DNA from: Oceanospirillum sp048270425
GTDB lineage: Bacteria > Pseudomonadota > Gammaproteobacteria > Pseudomonadales > Halomonadaceae
NCBI GenBank assembly: GCA_048270425.1
Contig: JBLWSY010000009.1
Coordinates: 62,001 to 126,000 of the forward strand
Length of the DNA: 64,000 nt
Reading direction: 5' to 3'
Within the stretch, counting starts at the first letter, position 1. Each line of letters opens with the position of its first letter. Position numbers and translations under genes: made by a program. The notes beneath the pieces were generated by a model. That model was not told the DNA's origin. It worked only from the letters and a program-made list of their open reading frames with translations, and did not search any database. Below are positions 8,949-16,364 of this stretch, piece by piece.

Positions 8949-8960
8949 GGGAGACGGAAA

Positions 8961-9974
8961 ATGCAGGAAGCAAAACCGTTCAAAGAATACTCAGAGCTTA
9001 TCACTCTGCTTGAAAACCGGGGCATGGATGTTGGCTCTTCTCCTGAAGGCAGATTAAGAGCCGAACGTAAAATCTCACAAATCGGCTATTACCGATTCAG
9101 CGGTTTCTCTTACCCATGCCGTGAAATTGCCAGAGATAACAATGGCAAAGCCGTCAAAGAATTCGGCAAACCCAAACGCAGTAATCGTTTTGTTTCGGGA
9201 ACACGGTTCGACGATGTCCTTAAACTCTACCTGTTTGACAAAAAGCTGAGACTGCTGCTGCTCGATGCGCTAGAAAGAATTGAGGTTCAGCTCAAAACAG
9301 TGATCGCACACGAAGTCGGGCGCATCCACCCTCTGGCCTACACCGACGCCCAGTTTATCAACCCTCAGAATACTGCTGATTATGTCAGTGGAAATGCCAT
9401 ACGGAATGAGTGGTTTGAATGGGCAAACAGACAAAGAAGTGAGATTTCCCGCTGCAAAGAAGACAGCATTTTCAGCCACAAAAAAGCAGATAAACAGATC
9501 CCTGTTTGGGTTGCAGTTGAAGCCTGGAGCTTTGGCACACTCTCCAAATACTATGAAATACTGAAGGGCGAATATCAGAATAGAGTTGCTGCCCGCATGA
9601 AGATAAGTAACCCAAAACATCTCGTCCGCTGGCTTCAAGAGCTCAATACCCTGAGAAACAGGTGCGCCCACCATTCCAGAATATGGAATCAGTCCAGCAA
9701 AAACCCCTTACAGTTCCCCTCTGGCACAACATCAGATGGCCAGTTTTTCTCTGCTTTACAATTAACGGACGAAAGCAGAAAACGTATATTTTCATTAATT
9801 GCCCTATGCTGGTATCTGGTACACCGGATAGGTCCGCAATCGGACTGGATACAGCACATAATTGATCTGTTGGATAAATTTCCTGATGTTCCACTGAGCC
9901 GGAACGTCTCAATGGGAATACCAACCAATGTACTGAATAGCGACGGAACAATAAATATCGACTTCTTCATATAG
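8961..9974 (+). CDS. abiF: Abi_2 / AbiF-type abortive infection protein with HEPN RNase motif
   Basis: A 337-residue protein of the Abi_2 family (PF07751; AbiD/AbiF). The N-terminal part has the family motif IGYYRFSGFSYP. The C-terminal helical part carries the HEPN catalytic signature R-N-x3-H as RNRCAH (R232 to H237) in a LRNRCAHHSRIW helix. HEPN proteins are metal-independent RNases, and AbiF-type proteins confer phage resistance by growth arrest. I chose ATG 8961 because GGGAG lies 7 bases before it; an ATG at 8931 would start inside the structured leader. It is part of the 7.9-10.1 kb islet with a higBA remnant. The symbol is by family. Confidence 0.85.
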   Translation: MQEAKPFKEYSELITLLENRGMDVGSSPEGRLRAERKISQIGYYRFSGFSYPCREIARDNNGKAVKEFGKPKRSNRFVSGTRFDDVLKLYLFDKKLRLLLLDALERIEVQLKTVIAHEVGRIHPLAYTDAQFINPQNTADYVSGNAIRNEWFEWANRQRSEISRCKEDSIFSHKKADKQIPVWVAVEAWSFGTLSKYYEILKGEYQNRVAARMKISNPKHLVRWLQELNTLRNRCAHHSRIWNQSSKNPLQFPSGTTSDGQFFSALQLTDESRKRIFSLIALCWYLVHRIGPQSDWIQHIIDLLDKFPDVPLSRNVSMGIPTNVLNSDGTINIDFFI

Positions 9975-9997
9975 GACAAACGTTCTGGCAGGTATCA

Positions 9998-10144
9998 ATG
10001 AAAAGCAACAGAATTAAGAAGGATCAGGCAAGTCTGAAAACCGAGATTTTTCTGGCTGAAAAACAACTCGCCAGAGGCCTTGGCGTTAGCCATAAAAAAG
10101 CCCGAGCGATTGTGCTCGGGCGTATCAAAAAAGCCAGCAGGTAG
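9998..10144 (+). CDS. Small basic ORF, possibly an antitoxin tail
   Basis: A 48-residue ORF, 23 bp after abiF, with a weak ribosome site. It is rich in Lys/Arg. The middle part, AEKQLARGLGVSHKKA, looks like the C-terminal helix pattern (G-x-VSH-x-x-A) of ParD/RelB-type antitoxins. Against it: the last 15 codons coincide with the terminator hairpin of the opposing TonB operon, so it may be a chance or relic frame. Confidence 0.3.
   Translation: MKSNRIKKDQASLKTEIFLAEKQLARGLGVSHKKARAIVLGRIKKASR
10094..10121 (-). terminator. Terminator of the TonB operon
   Basis: Reading leftwards: an 8-bp stem GCCCGAGC/GCTCGGGC with a 6-base loop, followed by six T. It lies about 40 bp after the last gene of the TonB operon. 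The plus side also has an A-rich flank, so it may stop abiF transcripts too. Confidence 0.85.
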
Positions 10145-10161
10145 GGCGCTACGCCTCCCCC

Positions 10162-11493
10162 TTAACTCCGTATCTGTTCGATATACCTCAGCCACTGGCG
10201 GGCATTCTTGCCGACATACTTGTCGGAATCCGGATCAACGCTTTGCTCCGCCAGATGGAATTTACCCTCGGCGGCTTCCACCTGTTCCTGCTGCAGCAGG
10301 ACGATGCCCTGCAGCAATAACACCTCAGCGGGATCTGCCGGATACTCCGCCAGCAAGGTATTCAGGGTTTGACCTGCGGCCTGCCATTTCTTCTGTTGCA
10401 TCTGCAGGCGGGCGATCTGTTTGTACAGGTCGGCACTGCGTTCTACGTTGTCTTTAACCGCAGGATGCGATGCCACCTGCTGCAGGCTCTGCTCCGCTTT
10501 GCCCCAGGATTTTGCCCGCAACCAAAGACCTGCAAGCTGTTCGGCAACCACCAGTTGCTGCTCTTCAGACAGCTCTGTAAATACCGGCTGTTGCTGGGCA
10601 TCCGCCAGTACCTGAGCGGCTTTCAGCGGTTGGCCGTTGGCATTCAGCCATTGGCTGAGTAACTGATAGTCGTTGGTGCGATCAAACAACTCCTGCTGCC
10701 ATGCTATTCGCATGCTGGCGACAGCCTCGGGATTAACAGCATCTTTGCGCTCATCGGTCGGCAGGCGATACTGCAGCATCGCCAGCTGACGCCAGTGACG
10801 CATCTGACGGGGTTCCTGAATCAGAATGCGCTTTTGCACATTTACCGCCTGCGGCCACTGCTCCAGTCGGGTATGCAGCCCCACCAAAAGTGCCAGCCAG
10901 GAAACCGGTGCGGACTCATGACGCTTTACCGCTTCCTCAGCATTGGGCAGGGCTTTTGACCAGCTTTCCTGCTGACTGTATGCCTGCGCCAGTGTCAGGT
11001 AGTGTCGCGCTTGTTGCTGATCTTCCGGGGTCTTAGCCAACCAGTCTTCAAACAGTACAATGCCCTGATCCAGTTCATCCTGCTGAATCATCAGCTGCGC
11101 CAGCAAGCCCTGCAGATTCAACTGATCCGCTTCCGGCAGCTGTTTCAGTTGCCAGGCGTTACGGATCGCGGTCAGCGCTTTAGCGTAGTCTGCCTCCTGC
11201 AGTTCGGCCTGTGCTAAAGCGCGCCAGAGCATCGCCTGCATCAGTTTGGATGCCTGCTTGTTCGAGTCTTCCGGTGACAGCTGAGCCTGCACCAGAGTCT
11301 TCACTTCCAGCCAGCGCGCCTCAGTCTGCAGCGCCTGAATCTCCTGCAGCTGCTTAAACTCTGCTGGTGTCAGATTCGCCGCCTGAGCACCACTAAAGGT
11401 CAGACTACTGGTGAGCATCAGCAGAAAAACCAGACCGGATCGGTACTGGCGCAGCCAATGGCATCCACTTGCCTGTCGGTTGAGAAAGTTCAT
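10162..11493 (-). CDS. TPR-repeat periplasmic protein of the TonB/TtpC operon
   Basis: About 443 residues. A signal peptide (SGLVFLLMLTSSLTFSGAQAA) is followed by helical repeats of the tetratricopeptide type across almost the whole length (for example ALTAIRNAWQLKQLPEADQL, ADLYKQIARLQMQQKKWQAA). It probably acts as a periplasmic scaffold for the TonB2-like machine, as last gene of DUF3450-TtpC-ExbB-ExbD-TonB-TPR. I chose ATG 11493, which has GGGGG 8 bases upstream; the ATG at 11508 has its purine stretch too close. The exact role is unproven in any relative I know of. Confidence 0.85.
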   Translation of the reverse strand: MNFLNRQASGCHWLRQYRSGLVFLLMLTSSLTFSGAQAANLTPAEFKQLQEIQALQTEARWLEVKTLVQAQLSPEDSNKQASKLMQAMLWRALAQAELQEADYAKALTAIRNAWQLKQLPEADQLNLQGLLAQLMIQQDELDQGIVLFEDWLAKTPEDQQQARHYLTLAQAYSQQESWSKALPNAEEAVKRHESAPVSWLALLVGLHTRLEQWPQAVNVQKRILIQEPRQMRHWRQLAMLQYRLPTDERKDAVNPEAVASMRIAWQQELFDRTNDYQLLSQWLNANGQPLKAAQVLADAQQQPVFTELSEEQQLVVAEQLAGLWLRAKSWGKAEQSLQQVASHPAVKDNVERSADLYKQIARLQMQQKKWQAAGQTLNTLLAEYPADPAEVLLLQGIVLLQQEQVEAAEGKFHLAEQSVDPDSDKYVGKNARQWLRYIEQIRS

Positions 11494-11531
11494 CTTGCTT
11501 GCCCCCATATCCTTGTTTTTGCTCGCTGATG

Positions 11532-12224
11532 CTATTGAGCCAGTTTAAAGACCAGTGTCTGTCGTGCTCTGAAAGGTATCGCCTGCCCGCCCTGCTTTCT
11601 CGGCTGAAAACGCCAGCGGGACAAGGCACGCATACTGGTGCGGTCAAATACCCCTTCCGGTGTGGCGCTGATCACTTTGATGGAGTCTTCCACCACATCA
11701 CCGTTGGCATCCACGGTAAACTCCAGCACCACCTCGCCTTCAAGACCGCGACGCAGCGCCTTACGCGGATAGCGGGGATTCACCCGACTGAGTGGCATGG
11801 GATTTTCAGCGATCTGAACCGCCGATTCCCCCGGCTGAAACTGAGAAAGATCCACATCCAGCTGAAAGGAGCTTTCCGCTGCGATATCCGGCAAATCAAT
11901 ATCCGGTGTCGGCGTCTCTGTCATACTCATACTTTGCAATGGCTGACTGATACTCGGCATCGCAGGCTTTTCAGGGGCTGGCTCCGGTGGTTCCGGACGC
12001 GCCCGTTTACGCACTTCGGTTTCGCTTTCATCCCTGAGCATAAAAAGACTGATATCGGCAGAGTTGTCTTCCGGCAGCTCACGCATCTGATCCATTTGCA
12101 CCATTTCTGCCAACAGAACAAAAAACACCAGCGTCAGCAAAAGACCAACGGGAACCGCCAGCCAGGGCATCAGGCGGGCGCGCCAGCCTGATGCGGCACG
12201 ATCAAAAGAAACCTCACTCGCCAT
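11532..12224 (-). CDS. tonB: TonB2-like energy transducer protein
   Basis: A 230-residue protein. It has a cytoplasmic N-terminus and one membrane anchor at about 19-41 (MPWLAVPVGLLLTLVFFVLLA). A Pro/Glu-rich periplasmic spacer follows (RPEPPEPAPEKPAMP), then a C-terminal TonB domain with NPRYPRKALRRGLEGEVVLEF and a final SRWRFQP. It carries proton-motive energy from the ExbB/ExbD complex to outer-membrane receptors for iron or vitamin uptake. It overlaps the end of exbD by 11 bp, indicating translational coupling. The shortish proline region resembles TonB2 of vibrios. Confidence 0.93.
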   Translation of the reverse strand: MASEVSFDRAASGWRARLMPWLAVPVGLLLTLVFFVLLAEMVQMDQMRELPEDNSADISLFMLRDESETEVRKRARPEPPEPAPEKPAMPSISQPLQSMSMTETPTPDIDLPDIAAESSFQLDVDLSQFQPGESAVQIAENPMPLSRVNPRYPRKALRRGLEGEVVLEFTVDANGDVVEDSIKVISATPEGVFDRTSMRALSRWRFQPRKQGGQAIPFRARQTLVFKLAQ

Positions 12225-12615
12225 CGCGGGTTGCCACCGTATAGGTCACGCCGGCAAGACGCAGCTGATCGATCAGCTTCACCAGATCACCAGTGGTGCT
12301 TTTGGTGTCTGCCTGAACCACAACACTCAGGCCGGGCTGCTCACTGCGCAGACGCTCCAGTGTCGGGCGCACCATGCGCAGATCGGTCGCTTTACGGTCC
12401 AGCCAGACTTCACCTTCCGGCGACAGGGCAACCATCACCGCGCTCTGGGTCTGACCTTCGCTGGTTTTCGCCGACGGGCGATTCACATCGATGCCCGCCT
12501 CGCGCACAAAGGAGGTGGAGACGATAAAAAAGATCAGCATGATAAACACCACATCCAGCATGGGTGTCATATCGATAGCGGCTTCATCCTGCTGCTGGCT
12601 GAGAAAACGGCTCAT
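12214..12615 (-). CDS. exbD: ExbD/TolR family biopolymer transporter
   Basis: 133 residues. A cytoplasmic start, AAIDMTPMLDVVFIMLIFFIV, carries the essential membrane Asp (MLDVVFI) of ExbD/TolR. A periplasmic domain ends in the pattern VVVQADTKSTTGDLVKLIDQL. With ExbB it forms the proton-driven motor feeding TonB. It lies between exbB and tonB. Confidence 0.95.
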   Translation of the reverse strand: MSRFLSQQQDEAAIDMTPMLDVVFIMLIFFIVSTSFVREAGIDVNRPSAKTSEGQTQSAVMVALSPEGEVWLDRKATDLRMVRPTLERLRSEQPGLSVVVQADTKSTTGDLVKLIDQLRLAGVTYTVATRDGE

Positions 12616-12626
12616 AACGCGTACCT

Positions 12627-12654
12627 GTGTCTGAATAAGAGTGTCTGAATAAGA
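12627..12654. repeat. 14-bp tandem duplication between exbB and exbD
   Basis: GTGTCTGAATAAGA occurs twice back to back, and a degenerate third unit follows. It lies in the 72-bp gap upstream of exbD and lengthens the leader. No function is evident. Confidence 0.6.
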
Positions 12655-12687
12655 GCTTATGAATGAGATCTTATGAAAAACAACGAT

Positions 12688-13275
12688 TTAACCCTGCAGA
12701 TCCTGCAGCAGATGACTGTTCAGCTGTTGCTGCTTGCGGTCACTCCAGCTTTTCAGATAGCTGTAAAGCAAAAGCCCGGTTACTGACACCGCCATACCTG
12801 CCAATGTCGGCAAGGTGGCACTGGCAATACCCGCAGCCATTAACCGAGGGTTACCGGTTCCGCTGACCGCCAGAACATCAAACACCTGAATCATGCCGGA
12901 TACCGTGCCCAGCAAACCCAACAAGGGACAAAGGGCGATCAGGCTACGGATCATGCCCAGACGCTCATTCAGCGCCAGCCGAAGATCACACAGGAAACTG
13001 CGTAAAAGCGGGTCTTTCCGGATCATCAGCAAGCTGGGAACAGAATGATCGGCCTTGGAAAAGCGCCCCGACAGTTCAGCTTTTCGGTGCAGATAAAACT
13101 CCCGATAGCCACGAAAACAAAACCAGTAACGCTCGGCTAAAAGGCTGAACAGCAGCAGGCAAAGCAGCACAATAATCTGCATCACCCAGCCCCCAGCCTG
13201 CAGAAACTGATCTAAGGTCAGCTGGTAGGCTTCCAGATCAAAAAACTGCTGCAGATAAAACCAAACCTCGGCCAT
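12688..13275 (-). CDS. exbB: MotA/TolQ/ExbB proton channel family protein (ExbB2-like)
   Basis: 195 residues with an N-terminal TM (VMQIIVLLCLLLFSLLAERYWF). The conserved MotA/ExbB core has two more TMs (SLIALCPLLGLLGTVSGMIQVFDVLA and ASATLPTLAGMAVSVTGLLLY). The short length and the position after TtpC match ExbB2 of TonB2 systems. It forms the pentameric stator around ExbD. Spacing to the upstream ttpC gene is 6 bp. Confidence 0.93.
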   Translation of the reverse strand: MAEVWFYLQQFFDLEAYQLTLDQFLQAGGWVMQIIVLLCLLLFSLLAERYWFCFRGYREFYLHRKAELSGRFSKADHSVPSLLMIRKDPLLRSFLCDLRLALNERLGMIRSLIALCPLLGLLGTVSGMIQVFDVLAVSGTGNPRLMAAGIASATLPTLAGMAVSVTGLLLYSYLKSWSDRKQQQLNSHLLQDLQG

Positions 13276-13281
13276 GATCGA

Positions 13282-14796
13282 TCAACCTGTTACCAGTTCT
13301 GAAACCGGTTTGTCCTGCTGCTTTTTGACAGGCTCAACTGCAGGCTGCCAGATCATCAGCTGATTCAACTGTGCGAGACTTTTCTCCTGCAGAATCATCA
13401 GCAAAGCGCGGCTCTGACTGCTCAGAAGGCCATGACTGAACAGCATAGGAATCGCCACGACAAGGCCGAAAACGGTCGTAATCAGTGCCTGTGAGATACC
13501 GCCTGCCATCAGTTTAGGGTCACTGGTGCCAAAGAGCGTAATACTCTGAAAGGTGCCGATCATGCCGGTTACTGTACCCAAAAGACCAAGCAAAGGAGCC
13601 GCTGCCGCCAGTAGCTTCAGCATCGACTGACCGGACTCCAATGCCGGTAACTCTTTTAACAGGGCTTCATCCAGCGTGCTGTTAAGACTGTCAGACAGGG
13701 TTTCACTGGTGACAGGTTTATCTTTGATCTGTTGCAGCTTTTGCTGACAGGCCAGCAGCACACGCCCCAGCGGATTATCATCCGATGGCTGCTCCGCTTT
13801 CAGCTGGCGGGTGATTTTATGACGCACCAGATTCAGACGAACCAGCTTATAGATAGCCGTCAACAAACCCATCACACCCAGCGCCAGAATGATGTAACCC
13901 ACAGAGCCGCCCTGACGGATCTGATCTAACAAACCCGGCTTTTGGCCGATCAGCTCCAGCAGCTGACCAGAGCTGATATCCACCAACAGGTGCTGGCTGC
14001 TACCCACGCCGCCCACAGCACCCTTATCGCCCGATGAAACCGCCGTAAAAAACTCAGCAGCCTGCTGCTGGTGTGATGATTCCGGCTGCCCCGCCAGTAC
14101 ACTCAGCTGCTGTCGCTCTGGCTGCCAGTCCAGAAACTCGCCCTTGCTGCTGATAGCATTAAAGGTACCAACCCTGACCACAGGCTGAGTCTCGATACGG
14201 CCATCGGTATCAGCAACTTCAGCATTAAAGCGGCTGATGGTGCCGGAATGGGTCATCTCGTGCTGCAGCTGAAACCAAAGAGTCTGCAGCTGTGCCATGG
14301 TGGGCACCGCTTTGTCGCTGGCGAAACTGAGAGATTGGGCACGACCGGAAAATTCAGCCCCGACAAGAGAGGCCTGCAGCTGCTGGCTCAACTCTGCAGA
14401 CTGCTCTTTCACCACACCAAACACTTCTCCCAGCTGACCGGTACGCTGTTTGAGCAGCGTTTCCAGTTCAATCAACTGTTCTTCGTTACGGTCAAACTCT
14501 GCTTTAAGACGTTCCTGTTCCGCATCGGCACGCTGCAGTCGGGTTTTAGCAGCTTTCAGCAGTGCTTCCTGCTGAGCTTTATCCTGTAAAAACAGCTGCA
14601 GACGCGCCTGTTGCTCCGCTTTATCTTCAGCGACAAAACCCTGCACATCCTTAAGCAGTTGCTGCTGAGCAGTTAGTGCCTGTAATGCCGGATTTAACTC
14701 CTGAGCAACGGCAGCACTGTCAGAGGCAATGGACACCGCTGAGATTGAAAGAACCGGTAACAGGCAGGCGACGGAAAGAGATCGGATAAAACGCAT
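13282..14796 (-). CDS. ttpC: TtpC-like long MotA/TolQ/ExbB protein
   Basis: About 504 residues. A signal peptide (MRFIRSLSVACLLPVLSISA) is followed by a long periplasmic coiled coil (about 30-130, many KAEFDRNEEQL-type heptads). The C-terminal half holds the ExbB core: GYIILALGVMGLLTAI, AAAAPLLGLLGTVTGMIGTFQSI and ITTVFGLVVAIPMLF. It is the extra component that defines TonB2/TtpC systems in vibrios and marine gammaproteobacteria. I chose ATG 14796, one base after the stop of the DUF3450 gene, because it gives a standard signal peptide; starts at 14805/14808 are possible. Confidence 0.9.
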   Translation of the reverse strand: MRFIRSLSVACLLPVLSISAVSIASDSAAVAQELNPALQALTAQQQLLKDVQGFVAEDKAEQQARLQLFLQDKAQQEALLKAAKTRLQRADAEQERLKAEFDRNEEQLIELETLLKQRTGQLGEVFGVVKEQSAELSQQLQASLVGAEFSGRAQSLSFASDKAVPTMAQLQTLWFQLQHEMTHSGTISRFNAEVADTDGRIETQPVVRVGTFNAISSKGEFLDWQPERQQLSVLAGQPESSHQQQAAEFFTAVSSGDKGAVGGVGSSQHLLVDISSGQLLELIGQKPGLLDQIRQGGSVGYIILALGVMGLLTAIYKLVRLNLVRHKITRQLKAEQPSDDNPLGRVLLACQQKLQQIKDKPVTSETLSDSLNSTLDEALLKELPALESGQSMLKLLAAAAPLLGLLGTVTGMIGTFQSITLFGTSDPKLMAGGISQALITTVFGLVVAIPMLFSHGLLSSQSRALLMILQEKSLAQLNQLMIWQPAVEPVKKQQDKPVSELVTG

Positions 14797-14797
14797 A

Positions 14798-15628
14798 TCA
14801 GGCATCACCTTCAGAGAAATCAGCAGTTGGAAGCGGTAAAGGCAGATTCAGCAGCTCAGGTACGATCTGCTGACGGGCCATGGCAATGGCATTTTTCAGT
14901 ACGCGGTTATCCTCAGCATCCAACGGCTGCCAGCTTTGTTGCTGGGGCAACCAAAGCCCACCGGCCTGACCATTGGCGGACTGGTAATAAAGCGCTACAC
15001 GACCCAGCCGCAGGAAAATAACCTGACGCTCGCCTTCAGCGGTCATCACCTTGCCTTCATAAGCTTCCAGGCTGCGACCGTAATCCGCCTCCACCTGATA
15101 GGCCTCCAGAATCTGACGATACTTTTCTGCCAGACTGACATCGGCCCGATCCAACAGCGTCTCCAGTCGGGCAACCCGCTGCCTGCGCTCATCCAGCAGG
15201 AAAGGCTGATCCTGTGCCACAAAGCGATCCAGCGTAGCCACCATGCGCACCAGCATCGGCAACAGCGAGCGGTCGGTTTCCTCAAGGGACTGAATCTGGT
15301 CATCGATACTGCCCAGCTCCAGCTGCTGGCTATTGATCAGCCGGCTCAGCTGACGGTTATAGGCTTCTGTGGTTTCAGCCTGGCGCAGCACCTGTTGGTA
15401 TTCCTGATACAGCGCACGGCTGTCTGCAGAGAGATCATCCACTTTAAGCTGAGTCTCGGCACCGGAACGGTGGGATTGCTGAACGCTCGCAAGGCTTTTT
15501 TCCAGAGCAGAATTTGGAGTATCAGCAGCATGGGCTTTGGGCAGGGCGAGTAAAAGCCCGACAAACACAGTGCTTGCCATAAAAACCGGCGCACCAATGG
15601 CCTTAAGCAGATAGCGGGAAAGAGACAT
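14798..15628 (-). CDS. DUF3450 periplasmic coiled-coil protein, first gene of the TonB operon
   Basis: 276 residues. An N-terminal signal sequence (APVFMASTVFVGLLLALPKAHA) is followed by a helical, Gln-rich coiled coil (about 40-130). The C-terminal globular part has IFLRLGRVALYYQSANGQAGG, a motif block typical of DUF3450. The family is consistently encoded in front of TtpC/ExbB/ExbD/TonB. Its molecular role is unknown; a periplasmic partner of TtpC is inferred. A Fur-type site lies 80 bp upstream. Confidence 0.9.
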   Translation of the reverse strand: MSLSRYLLKAIGAPVFMASTVFVGLLLALPKAHAADTPNSALEKSLASVQQSHRSGAETQLKVDDLSADSRALYQEYQQVLRQAETTEAYNRQLSRLINSQQLELGSIDDQIQSLEETDRSLLPMLVRMVATLDRFVAQDQPFLLDERRQRVARLETLLDRADVSLAEKYRQILEAYQVEADYGRSLEAYEGKVMTAEGERQVIFLRLGRVALYYQSANGQAGGLWLPQQQSWQPLDAEDNRVLKNAIAMARQQIVPELLNLPLPLPTADFSEGDA

Positions 15629-15707
15629 AGACAGATCCGTGTTGTGCAGTCGAAGTGTGAGAAAAAGTCACTCAATAGACATATGATATTGAGAAACACT
15701 ACCTCTT

Positions 15708-15730
15708 GCAAATACGAATTACTATCATTT
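15708..15730 (-). promoter_or_regulatory. Fur box in front of the TonB operon
   Basis: The 23 bp here match the classical proteobacterial Fur site (GCAAAT..GAATTA.TATCATTT) at nearly every position. It is upstream of the DUF3450 start at 15628 and would make the operon iron-repressed. It lies only 23 bp from the -35 of the divergent DUF2798 promoter, so it could affect that too. Confidence 0.7.
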
Positions 15731-15753
15731 ATGTAAATTTAACGTAAAGAGCG

Positions 15754-15781
15754 TTGACAATTCACAGCATCAAATTAAGAT
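15754..15781 (+). promoter_or_regulatory. Sigma-70 promoter for the DUF2798 leader
   Basis: TTGACA (15754-15759), a 16-bp spacer, then TAAGAT (15776-15781). The expected start is near 15788, leaving about 165 bases of untranslated leader. Confidence 0.6.
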
Positions 15782-15787
15782 CCCTAA

Positions 15788-15952
15788 CGTCGAAAAGATT
15801 CAGGCCGGTTCGGTTATTCCGGTCCTTGCAGTTTCAAATCCTTGGGACTGTAAGATTTAGTCGCCTCCCCGGCGAACCCGCGGCACTAACCTTTAATCAA
15901 TTAAAGGGTGGTGCTTTGGTGAAAGATCTTCCCGGCACCATCTGTAAACTGG
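15788..15952 (+). ncRNA. Long structured 5' leader, candidate riboswitch or attenuator
   Basis: No protein frame is convincing here, but stems are frequent. CTTGCAGT pairs with ACTGTAAG (8 bp, one wobble). TCGCC pairs with GGCGA around TCCCC. ACCTTTAAT pairs with ATTAAAGGGT. The GGTGGTGC strand can pair either with an upstream GCAC-TA-ACC or with a downstream GCACCA just before the start codon, giving two exclusive states. I compared it by eye with FMN, TPP, cobalamin, SAM, lysine, fluoride, ZTP, Moco and yybP-ykoY elements and it matches none. Confidence 0.4.
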
Positions 15953-16195
15953 ATGGACACGATGCAACCTCGAACTATCATCATCGCTCAGCTGCTTATC
16001 TCCTTTAAAATGGCCTTTCTGATGACGGGTATCTTTAGTTTTCTCCCTATGGGACTAACCCTTGAATGGCTTAAGGCCTGGGCGGAACATTTTATACTCG
16101 CCTGGCCGATCGCTTTTGTACTCTCACTGTTTGTTAGCCGTAGTTCCTTCAGTATCGCTATGCGTCTGACTCGGGAGAGGTCTGTCATCCAGTAA
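15953..16195 (+). CDS. DUF2798 family small membrane protein
   Basis: 80 residues (77 if ATG 15962 is used). It has two transmembrane helices, SFKMAFLMTGIFSFLPMGL and WPIAFVLSLFVSRS, separated by a short loop with a Trp-containing amphipathic stretch (WLKAWAEHFILAW). This two-helix layout with a lone Arg-rich C-terminus is that of DUF2798 (PF11391). Function unknown. Neither start codon has a strong ribosome site, consistent with control by the leader. A terminator follows. Confidence 0.7.
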   Translation: MDTMQPRTIIIAQLLISFKMAFLMTGIFSFLPMGLTLEWLKAWAEHFILAWPIAFVLSLFVSRSSFSIAMRLTRERSVIQ

Positions 16196-16222
16196 TTTTT
16201 GCCCATCAATGATTTACACCAC

Positions 16223-16252
16223 AAAAAAAACCGCCCAGCAGGCGTTTTTTTT
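16223..16252. terminator. Bidirectional terminator after DUF2798 gene
   Basis: A run of eight A, CGCC, five-base loop, GGCG and eight T, about 30 bp past the stop. Confidence 0.75.
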
Positions 16253-16364
16253 GCGGAAGGTCAGCTATACCTTGAGAAAACACTCTTTTGTCTCCCTCCC
16301 TATTGGCATCGGCCAGCCATTCGGTAGACTGCTAGACATAACCTAGCAAACCCCTTTAAAAACA

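Noticed and set aside
15810..15850. tRNA-like T-arm (GTTTCAAATCC)
   Set aside because: No acceptor stem, D-arm or anticodon arm can be built around it.
15754..16008. 84-codon plus frame across the DUF2798 leader
   Set aside because: Its ATG would have to use the -35 region, its composition is not protein-like, and the region is better read as a structured leader.
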